Shown here: one piece after another, positions 57,436-64,000 of the stretch
Layout of the letters: each line of letters starts with the position of its first letter
How positions within the stretch are numbered: position 1 is the stretch's first letter
Origin: Methylocapsa sp. D3K7
GTDB lineage: Bacteria; Pseudomonadota; Alphaproteobacteria; Rhizobiales; Beijerinckiaceae
NCBI RefSeq assembly: GCF_029855125.1
Contig: NZ_CP123229.1
Coordinates: 1,302,001-1,366,000, forward strand
Direction of reading: 5' to 3'
Length of the DNA: 64,000 nt
Program-made: the position numbers and the translations under genes
The notes under the pieces: model-generated
Database searches by the model: none
What the model saw: the letters and a program-made list of their open reading frames with translations, nothing else
What the model was told of the DNA's origin: nothing

Positions 57436-59106
57436 CTACTTTGCCGTAGCGAAACGGATTTTGAGCGCCCCAGTCTCTTCCGGAACCGCGCAAGCATCGG
57501 GAGACGCTATCGTCTTAAAGAGATTGAAGGCCATGATCAGCGCACCAACGAGGAAGAGTAACCCGCCGAACGCACGGATCACATACATAGGATGCAACGC
57601 CTCCGTCGTTTCAACGAAGGAATACTCTAGGAAACCAAGGGCCGTGTATGCACGCCACATCAAACCCTGCATAATTCCAGCAACCCACATTGACGAGATG
57701 TAGAACACGATCCCTATGGTTGAGATCCAGAAGTGCCAGTTGACGAGCTTGAGGGAATAAAGTCCCTTGCGGTTCCACAACCAAGGAACCAAGCAATAGA
57801 GTGCGCCGAAGGACACGTAGCCGACCCATCCAAGACTACCTGAATGTACGTGACCGATGCCCCAATCCGTATAGTGGCTTAACGAATTGATAGTCTTGAT
57901 CGACATGACCGGCCCCTCGAAGGTCGCCATCCCATAGAAGGCGATGGAGACCACGAGCATCCGCAGGACGGGGTCAGTTCTAAGCTTATCCCAAGCGCCC
58001 GATAAGGTCATCAGGCCATTGATCATGCCGCCCCAGGATGGCATCCAAAGAATGATCGAGAAGGTCATGCCAAGCGTCTGCGCCCAATCTGGAAGCGCCG
58101 TGTAATGGAGATGATGCGGGCCGGCCCAGATATAGAGAAAGATCAGCGCCCAGAAATGCACGATCGAGAGCCGATAGGAATAGATGGGCCGGTCGGCCCT
58201 CTTGGGAACGAAGTAATACATGATGGCAAGGAAGCCGGCCGTGAGAAAGAAGCCAACGGCGTTGTGACCGTACCACCATTGGATCATCGCGTCCTGGACG
58301 CCGGACCAGACGATGTAGGATTTGGATGAGTAAATCGATACGGGAATCGCAGCATTATTCGTCAGAACAAGCACGGCGATTGTAACGATGAAGGCGAGAT
58401 AAAACCAGTTGGCCACATAGATGTGTGGCTCGGCGCGCTTCATGATCGTGCCAAGAAAGACAAGGAAATAGGTAACCCAAATAACGACGAGAAGAATATC
58501 GGCGTACCATTCCGGCTCGGCATATTCTTTTGAGTGGGTAATGCCCAGGAGGTAGCCAGTACCAGCGATCAGGATGAAGAAATTGTAGCCTATCGCCACA
58601 ACCCAAGGAGCGAGATCACCGGCGAGACGCGCACGGCAGGTCCGTTGCACAACATAAAACGACGTGGCCAGCAACACATTGCCACCGAAGGCAAAAATCA
58701 CCGCCGAGGTATGCAATGGGCGCAATCTTCCGAAATTAGTCCAGGGAAGATCGAGATTAAACGCTGGAAAGGCGAGTTCCAGAGCGAGATAGAGCCCGAC
58801 ACTAAAACCTGCGATGGCCCAGATGATGGCCGCAATCGTGCAGAATTTTACAGGTCTAAAATTGTAATTCGGTCGCCCATCGATCGTTTGGAGAGGCAAC
58901 GCAGCGTCACGAAGTGAATACCGTTTGAAAATCGTGAACACAGCCAGGACGCCAGCCACGCTGAACAGCGCAGCGTGGAAGGCAAATGCCGGCGTATACG
59001 CTTTTGTCGCAATCCATAGTGCAAACAAAGCTAACGCCGCAAGGCTTGTTAAGAGGCCAACTTCGCCAAACGTCATTCTTTTGACGGGAACAGATAATTG
59101 TACCAT
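57436..59106 (-). CDS. ccoN: cbb3 cytochrome c oxidase subunit I
   Basis: Catalytic subunit of the high-affinity terminal oxidase, 556 aa, with about 12-14 helices carrying haem b, haem b3 and Cu[27 protein letters not shown] contains the CuB His and the nearby cross-linking Tyr region typical of C-type enzymes; [10 protein letters not shown] and [20 protein letters not shown] hold further haem and copper ligands. It begins the ccoNOQPGHIS-ccoA operon. A perfect FixK/FNR box lies 90-103 bases upstream, which predicts induction at low oxygen. Confidence 0.96.
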   Translation of the reverse strand: MVQLSVPVKRMTFGEVGLLTSLAALALFALWIATKAYTPAFAFHAALFSVAGVLAVFTIFKRYSLRDAALPLQTIDGRPNYNFRPVKFCTIAAIIWAIAGFSVGLYLALELAFPAFNLDLPWTNFGRLRPLHTSAVIFAFGGNVLLATSFYVVQRTCRARLAGDLAPWVVAIGYNFFILIAGTGYLLGITHSKEYAEPEWYADILLVVIWVTYFLVFLGTIMKRAEPHIYVANWFYLAFIVTIAVLVLTNNAAIPVSIYSSKSYIVWSGVQDAMIQWWYGHNAVGFFLTAGFLAIMYYFVPKRADRPIYSYRLSIVHFWALIFLYIWAGPHHLHYTALPDWAQTLGMTFSIILWMPSWGGMINGLMTLSGAWDKLRTDPVLRMLVVSIAFYGMATFEGPVMSIKTINSLSHYTDWGIGHVHSGSLGWVGYVSFGALYCLVPWLWNRKGLYSLKLVNWHFWISTIGIVFYISSMWVAGIMQGLMWRAYTALGFLEYSFVETTEALHPMYVIRAFGGLLFLVGALIMAFNLFKTIASPDACAVPEETGALKIRFATAK

Positions 59107-59195
59107 TGATTTGTTCCGTTTGCGGTGCGCGAAATGAACTGTGAACCGCGTGCAACGGGTCTTGCTAAGACTGCACGAAGTGGAAAAGCGGAGAC

Positions 59196-59209
59196 TTGAT
59201 GCAGATCAA
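59196..59209. promoter_or_regulatory. FixK/FNR box (anaerobox)
   Basis: TTGATGCAGATCAA is a perfect TTGAT-N4-ATCAA site in the 309-base ccoN/HMA intergenic region (59107-59415). Its centre is about 96 bases from the ccoN start and about 213 from the putative HMA start. The rest of the gap has no gene. Confidence 0.88.
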
Positions 59210-59415
59210 ACCCTGAAGGATTAGATTGGAATGTCCTATTTGAATCCTGGACTTACCGTGTCTTGCCCACGATTTCCCAATGAAGACCGTCACGCGGGAG
59301 CGTCTATAAGCGGTACCGATGTCACGAAATCTCGTCCCCATCCTCGAGCGGCGACGGGCTTTAAGTCATCATCGCCGGTCGTCTGGGTCTAGAAGGATTT
59401 CAGCCCAAGATAGAT

Positions 59416-59808
59416 TTGGAAGAGTCCCGTAGTGATAATGCAACGGCGTCTGATGCGCCAGCGAACGCACATGGCGTTAACTTTCATGCACGGGGAATGC
59501 ATTGCTCGGGTTGCGAACATATCATCGAAGACCCCGTGGGCAAGGTCTCCGGCGTGCAGCATGTCAAGGCAGACTATCCGACCGAGACGCTCGCGGTCAT
59601 CTTCGATCCAGCATTGACAAATGTCGGGGACATCTGCGCGGCGATCGCGCAGAAGGGCTACCGCTGCACTCTTCCAGCTGATGCCAAGGTCCCGCGCAAT
59701 AACTTCAAGAAGCACGGAGCTGTTGTCCTCGGTATCCTTGGTGTCGTCTTCGTCATTTTTCTCGATACCAAATGGATTAGCCAGAATGGCGCGCCCGATG
59801 TCAGCTAG
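59416..59808 (+). CDS. HMA metal-binding domain plus membrane helix; N-terminal part of a split SafE-type protein
   Basis: A 130-aa reading: a heavy-metal-associated domain with CSGC (C30, C33 in HARGMHCSGCEHIIED) and a full beta-alpha-beta fold to about residue 87, then a membrane helix (about 101-116). It ends at a TAG (59806-59808). The next ORF begins one codon later in the same frame, and in related COG2836-type proteins the HMA and membrane parts are one chain, so this looks like one gene cut by a single stop. The start is uncertain: TTG at 59416 is the only usual candidate, CTG at 59383 another; an upstream stop lies at 59362. Copper handling is inferred from the CxxC and the neighbouring cco operon. 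Confidence 0.65.
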   Translation: MEESRSDNATASDAPANAHGVNFHARGMHCSGCEHIIEDPVGKVSGVQHVKADYPTETLAVIFDPALTNVGDICAAIAQKGYRCTLPADAKVPRNNFKKHGAVVLGILGVVFVIFLDTKWISQNGAPDVS

Positions 59809-59811
59809 CAT

Positions 59812-60969
59812 ATGGGCTTGGGCCTCATTCTGGTCCTTGGTCTTCTGACGGGCTTTCATTGCGTCGGCATGTGCGGCGGGTTTGTTCTGAGCTACACAGC
59901 TGGCGACGCGCGCTTGGGACAAAGCTCTCATCTGTCGCATCTGCTTTATGGCATGGGAAAAATCCTCTCTTATACCGTCATTGGCGCTTTGTTCGGACTT
60001 TTGGGCGCCATTGTTGCCTTTACGCCCATGCTGCGCGGCGTCGCGGGTGTTTCGGCCGGGATATTTTTGATCATCTTCGGCCTGAACATGCTGAACATCA
60101 TTCCGGTTCTGCGCAAAATCGGGTTTAAGCTCCCCGCCTTCCTTTCGTGGGTTTTATCCGGCCAGCAGACCCGCAGCCGCAAGCGGCCTTTCATGATTGG
60201 CCTGTTGAATGGCTTTATGATCGCCTGCGGCCCGTTACAAGCCATGTATGTGATGGCGGCGGGATCCGGCAGCGCATTTGAGGGCGCCAAGATGCTCTTC
60301 ACCTTCGGTGTCGGAACACTGCCGGTCTTGCTGAGTTTTGGATTCCTGACCAGTCTGATCTCGGGGGCTCCAATGGCGGACCATTTTCAAACCATCACGA
60401 TGGATGTCGTCAAATCGGGATTTGAGCCAAATCATTTCGTGTTGCGCCAAGAGATTCCCGTCAAATGGGTGATCGACGGCAAGGACGTCATGGAATGCAA
60501 CAGACGCATTGTCGTCCCCAAGCTGGGATTAGAGTTTGATGTCAAGGAGGGGGTGCAGACCATCGAGTTCACACCCAATGAAACAGGCCTCATTCCGCGG
60601 AGCTGTTGGATCGGCATGCTGCATGGACAATTTGAGGTGATCGCGGAACCGGCGATCACAGAGAAACCTCCCAGTGTTGCGAGCATGGACAAGCCGCCGC
60701 CGTCGCCTTCCGGCAGCATGACTGCGCGACCGCCAGCTTCCACGGAAGAACCGTCCGTCCAGGCGAAAAACGCCGGAATCCCAGAGACGTATAAAGTAAC
60801 GGCGGGAGATACACTCTCCAAGATTGCGCACAAGCACTATGGGGATGCGACGAAATGGTGCGAGATCGAGAGCGCCAATCCGGGTCTCAATCTCAAAAAG
60901 TTGAAATCTAGCCAAATTCTTTATCTGCCGAATTTACCCGCCAACGGCAGTTCGAAGAAGAGGCAGTGA
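59812..60969 (+). CDS. SafE/DsbD-like membrane protein with cupredoxin-like and LysM domains
   Basis: A 385-aa protein. The first ~185 residues are a TauE/SafE (DsbD-2-like) membrane domain with HCVGMCGGF (16-24) and GFMIACGPLQ (134-143). I see five hydrophobic segments; the sixth usual helix seems missing between FLTSLISG and the next domain. Residues about 190-280 form a cupredoxin-like domain whose candidate ligands are C229, C265, M269 and H271 (CWIGMLHG). After a Pro-rich linker comes a LysM domain (about 327-373, YKVTAGDTLSKIAHKHYGD), which would bind peptidoglycan. It follows the HMA ORF in frame across one TAG. A role in copper supply to cbb3 oxidase is plausible but unproven. Confidence 0.75.
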   Translation: MGLGLILVLGLLTGFHCVGMCGGFVLSYTAGDARLGQSSHLSHLLYGMGKILSYTVIGALFGLLGAIVAFTPMLRGVAGVSAGIFLIIFGLNMLNIIPVLRKIGFKLPAFLSWVLSGQQTRSRKRPFMIGLLNGFMIACGPLQAMYVMAAGSGSAFEGAKMLFTFGVGTLPVLLSFGFLTSLISGAPMADHFQTITMDVVKSGFEPNHFVLRQEIPVKWVIDGKDVMECNRRIVVPKLGLEFDVKEGVQTIEFTPNETGLIPRSCWIGMLHGQFEVIAEPAITEKPPSVASMDKPPPSPSGSMTARPPASTEEPSVQAKNAGIPETYKVTAGDTLSKIAHKHYGDATKWCEIESANPGLNLKKLKSSQILYLPNLPANGSSKKRQ

Positions 60970-61036
60970 TCGCTTCGCTCCCTCACCGCTTCAGCTACCC
61001 TTGTTTGCGTTGGTGTCCGATTCAAGGGTCTAATCG

Positions 61037-61068
61037 TACCAAAACGTTTCACGTGAAACGTTTTGGTA
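61037..61068. repeat. 32-bp perfect palindrome with parS-like core, copy C
   Basis: TACCAAAACGTTTCACGTGA and onward is self-complementary over 32 bases, centred on 61052/61053, with core GTTTCACGTGAAAC (61046-61059). Its left flank AATCGTACC is shared with copies A and B. It lies in the 219-base gap after the SafE-like gene, where no gene is seen. Confidence 0.85.
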
Positions 61069-61188
61069 AGGTCACGGCGAAGAATCGTACAAGCGCACAT
61101 ACTTGCGCGGGCTCATTGGACATGTGGAATCGCCGCGAAAATATGTACGATGGGCGGTTTCCGGCGGCGCGTACAAATGTTTTCTCCC

Positions 61189-62419
61189 TCATTCCGCCGC
61201 AACCTCCGCCACCACGTCCCGATGCACCTTTGAGAATTGCCGGGCGCGGCGTTTCTTCCACCAGATGTAGACGCCGGTTACAGAGAGCATGGTGATCACG
61301 AGCCCGAGCCCGCAGACGAAAATTTTATAAGGCATCCCAAAGACATTGGCCATATGCAGGGCGTACATCCAATTTGTAATCGTGTTACCGGTCCGTTGAC
61401 CTGACGGCAGATCCAGCGATCGAAACGCACCGGTATCGCCGTCGAAGGCAACGCTGGTGGCGCCGGCATGATCCATGAAGTCTCTGCTGCTGCGCACGTT
61501 AAGAAAATAGGTGCCAAGTTCTGCACTGTAATAAATCCCAACCTCCCGCTCCACACTAAACCCACGCAACTAGGCTTGCTCTTGGAGAGTGCGCTCTCCC
61601 GCCGCATGGGCCGCGCGCCAATCGAGGTGTGGCGGTCCACCGGCGCGCGGCGAAGGCATCATATATTCCTCGTCGGGCGACTGGTAGTCGAACAGACGCT
61701 GTGTAACCCAATCATAGACCGGCCGGATGTCCATCATGACGCTCGACCAGGCGAAGATAAACAGCATCGCCCACAGCCAAAGCCCGCTGGCGCGATGCAA
61801 ATCAAAATTAACCCGGAAGGCCCGCCCGCCATTTGACGAGCCACCCCGGCTTCCATCGCACCCAGAAATTCTCAATGGCTACCGGCAGGGTGAGATAAAA
61901 GCCAATGAAGCAACCAATCGTCCAGGCCAGGGCGGCAATGCCGAGAATCCAAAAACCGGTCGTGCCTAAAGCCAGCCGCCAATGGAGATCGTAAATGAAG
62001 GGCATGAAATTGATCCACCCTTGTGTGATGTCTCCGTTCATCCGGCGGCCAAGTTCCTCCCCCGTACCGGGATCGAGGAAGAGCTGGTCGAAATTCGGCT
62101 GATAAGGTTTTTCCGTCGCGGGGTTTGTTCGCGGCATCATTTGCGCCACCGCCTGATCGGAGGCTGTTAAGGAAACCACTTGGACCTGCGCCTCGGGGAC
62201 CATATTTTCCGCGCGGGCGGCGAGCGCACCGAGATCGAGGAGGGTGGCATCAGGCCTCGACGTGGCGAAAAGCTGCGGGCTGATCAGACGTTCCAGCTCG
62301 TTGTTGAAGGCCAGCAGGCTGCCGGTGAGCCCAACGAGGACGAGAAAGCCCGTCATTGCGAGCCCCACCCAGTGGTGCAGCCAGACGAAAACGCGGCGGA
62401 TCGCGATATTAGCGCGCAT
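61189..62419 (-). pseudogene. PepSY-associated TM protein (ferric-siderophore reductase type), disrupted
   Basis: The minus strand encodes a PepSY-TM family membrane protein in three pieces. From ATG 62419, RRVFVWLHHWVGLAMTGFL is the typical N-terminus and reading continues to about 61820, where one base shift is needed to pass from WLVKWRAG to FRVNFDLHRASGLWLW. The second piece ends at an in-frame TAG (61570-61572), immediately followed in the same frame by RGFSVEREVGIYYSAELGTY and the last helix (FVCGLGLVITMLSVTGVYIW). Together they make about 410 residues. PepSY-TM proteins next to TonB receptors usually act in siderophore-iron reduction. Two lesions make a functional product unlikely unless the sequence has errors. 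Confidence 0.82.
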
Positions 62420-62587
62420 GATTTTGCGGCCTCCCGCCGATGAGACCCGTCTCTCGTGATCTGGCGGAAACGGTGCACCGATCGCCGCAAAAGAGGCGCC
62501 GGAATCTTTTCAAATTCCAGCGCCCAAGTTTTCTGCATGAGATCGGGGAGGGAAGATAATCTCCTGCTACAGCGATGAGACGTTTCA

Positions 62588-62719
62588 TCAAGCCGGATCC
62601 CGCCAGGTCAAAGCAAATTTTTTCGCGCGCAGTCTGGTTAGGCGGATGACGATGAGGAAATCCGCCATCAGCGCAGTCGTCCACCGGTGCAGCCAGACGA
62701 AAACGCGCTGGAGCAAGGC
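62588..62719 (-). pseudogene. Remnant of a second PepSY-TM gene
   Basis: Directly after the stop of the TonB receptor, in the same frame, 44 codons read ALLQRVFVWLHRWTTALM, then ADFLIVIRLTRLRA and a TGA. RVFVWLHRW and the following helix match the N-terminus of the PepSY gene at 62419, and a 21-base DNA stretch (GTGCAGCCAGACGAAAACGCG on the plus strand) is identical in both. It is a truncated and mutated copy. The 168 bases between it and the next PepSY start show no gene. Confidence 0.65.
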
Positions 62720-64000
62720 TCAAAACTCCGCGCGGAGGGAAACGAGGAAGGTTCTCGGCGCACCGGGCTGGATGCTGTTGCGGTCGAAGGAACTTAGGTA
62801 ATAGGTCGTGTTGAAGAGATTTTTCACATTCAGCTGCACCGTCGCATTTTTCATCCAGGTGGGCAGCATTGCGGGCTGCAAGCGATACATCGCCATCGTG
62901 TTGACGAATGTATAGGCAGGCAATTGGAAAGTATTTGCATTGTCCCCCGGTCGTTCGCCAACGGCGTAGATACCCGCGCCGAGGCTTAGGCCCCTGTAGT
63001 CGCAGAGTGCGTCATATTTGACCCAGAGACTGCCGGCGTTGAGAGGGACGTCTTGCAGCCGGTTTCCCAGCAAACCGGTGTTATCGTTTACGAAGCGCGC
63101 TTCATCGAAAGCGTAGGTACCGATCAGGCTCCAATTCTCGTTGATGCGGCCGGCGAGATCGAATTCCGCGCCGCGGCTCTCCACCGTGCCGGCCAGTTCC
63201 ACGAGTTGCGTGCCGGGGATAGTTTGGGTGATATTGGTTTTGATGATGTCGTAAAAAGCGACGGTCGCGGCCAAGCGTTTGTCGAAGAATTCCGCTTTCG
63301 CTCCGCCCTCCCATTGGGTCGCGATCTGCGGCGGCAACAAAGGTTGTCCAGGAGCGGAGCTGAATAGATTGGTCGCCCCGATAGAATTTACATAAGCACC
63401 GTAAAAGAAAGCCAGGGCAGCCGCTGAACCACCGCGCCAACGCGTGGGCTGAAATGTTTATCTAGGGCGCTCACGCTATTCGCCAACGCATCAGCATAGG
63501 AAATCGAACTGAACCCGGAAAAAGTATCGGCCCAGTCGTACCGCCCTCCGATGAGCAGATGCAGCCGGTCATCGGCAAAAGAGATCATGTCCTGCGCATA
63601 GACGCCTTTCCACAATTCAGTGAAAGGGCCAAAACCATTGGGGGCGGGTCTAAGATTTCCGGAGAAGCTATAGACGGGGGCAAAAATATTGATCGGCGGA
63701 ACGTAGGGGATTGCCGCGTAAAGATCGAGGGTACCGTTGCCCGGCTGATTAAAATTAAGGTAATCGGTTCCGATCAGGACGTTGTGGTTGAATGGACCAG
63801 TCTCAAATTTGCCCTTGAGATCGAGATTCGTTTAAAGCGTGATTCGATTGAAGTTTTCGTCGGAGAGGAAGCGTTGTGCAATCCCGAACTGGGACGGATT
63901 GCCCGCGATGTCCAGGCAAGCCGCAGTCCCGTCGCCCACGCAATAATCCGTAATTCTTTGCGCATTGGAGATATTTTCGAAAGCAAAACGATTGGTCAGG
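62720..64000 (-). pseudogene. TonB-dependent (siderophore) receptor, disrupted and cut by the window edge
   Basis: The C-terminal half of an outer-membrane TonB-dependent receptor. The last part (62720 to about 63400) shows barrel strands such as QWEGGAKAEFFDKRLAATVAFYDI, GAEFDLAGRINENWSLIGTY and NVKNLFNTTYYLSSFDRNSI and ends in RAEF with the terminal Phe. Near 63395-63420 the frame shifts, after which LHLLIGGRYDWADTFSG and earlier NLDLKGKFETGPFNHNVLIGTD follow. An in-frame TAA interrupts the chain at 63832-63834 (FNRITL-stop-TNLDLKG). The N-terminal plug lies beyond the edge. Family sequence favours ferric siderophores. Confidence 0.85.

Noticed and set aside
59806..61572. Amber codons read as a special amino acid (two in-frame TAGs in adjacent genes)
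   Set aside because: Neighbouring lesions include frameshifts and a TAA, so ordinary decay or sequence error is simpler; no pyrrolysine genes are seen here.
62409..62723. 104-codon minus-strand ORF after the TonB receptor
   Set aside because: Another frame of the same stretch contains the recognisable PepSY remnant, so this one is a shadow.
1..64000. CRISPR arrays, tRNA or rRNA genes, transposase genes
   Set aside because: No regularly spaced repeats with unique spacers, no cloverleaf with a CCA-type end and no transposase-like ORF were noticed by eye; a tRNAscan or HMM search would be more sensitive.

Overview
The window looks like a chromosomal stretch of a Hyphomicrobiales (Rhizobiales) alphaproteobacterium, probably Beijerinckiaceae-like. 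The evidence is indirect: a full nuoA-N operon followed by birA, rnj and mce, separate glyQ and glyS genes, a decaprenyl/octaprenyl-type diphosphate synthase, a FixK-boxed ccoNOQPGHIS operon and alphaproteobacterial palindromic repeats. No rRNA, tRNA or CRISPR array was seen.

Layout. 1-5080: glyS (cut by the left edge) and glyQ on the minus strand, separated and surrounded by four small plus-strand genes for secreted proteins rich in Tyr, Gly, His or Trp. 5134-13036: a tRNA methyltransferase pair, then isoprenoid genes (polyprenyl diphosphate synthase, ispE) mixed with a SleB-type wall hydrolase, a TPR protein and a quinone oxidoreductase. 13055-19378: accessory genes (periplasmic peroxiredoxin, DUF11 surface protein, VOC protein, a Gly-rich secreted protein between two ~108-bp direct repeats, a ferredoxin-reductase-like flavoprotein, a GNAT). 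19392-37392: mce, rnj, birA and the complete complex I operon, all minus, with a 69-aa coiled-coil gene between nuoF and nuoG. 37522-42578: dprA-plsY (minus) and serC-serA (plus), the latter behind a leader that can pair with its own Shine-Dalgarno. 42791-49986: a porin-like barrel, an amidohydrolase, a sulfatase, an acyltransferase-like membrane protein and an FAD oxidoreductase.

50074-59106 is the microaerobic respiration block: ccoN-O-Q-P-G-H-I-S on the minus strand, transcribed from below a perfect FixK/FNR box, with ccoS translationally coupled to an MFS gene that carries the copper-importer signature of CcoA. Copper import (CcoA), copper export to the periplasm (CcoI) and oxidase assembly are thus in one transcript. 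CcoI has lost the CxxC of its metal domain. Divergent from it lies an HMA ORF followed in the same frame, after one TAG codon, by a SafE-like membrane/cupredoxin/LysM ORF, which may be a second copper-handling protein.

61189-64000 is decaying: a PepSY-TM reductase gene with a frameshift and an in-frame TAG, a 44-codon remnant of a second PepSY gene, and a TonB-dependent receptor with a frameshift and an in-frame TAA. It looks like a former siderophore-iron uptake locus. Three palindromes with the parS-like core GTTTCACGTGAAAC (two perfect, one degenerate) occur at 16.5, 17.4 and 61.05 kb.
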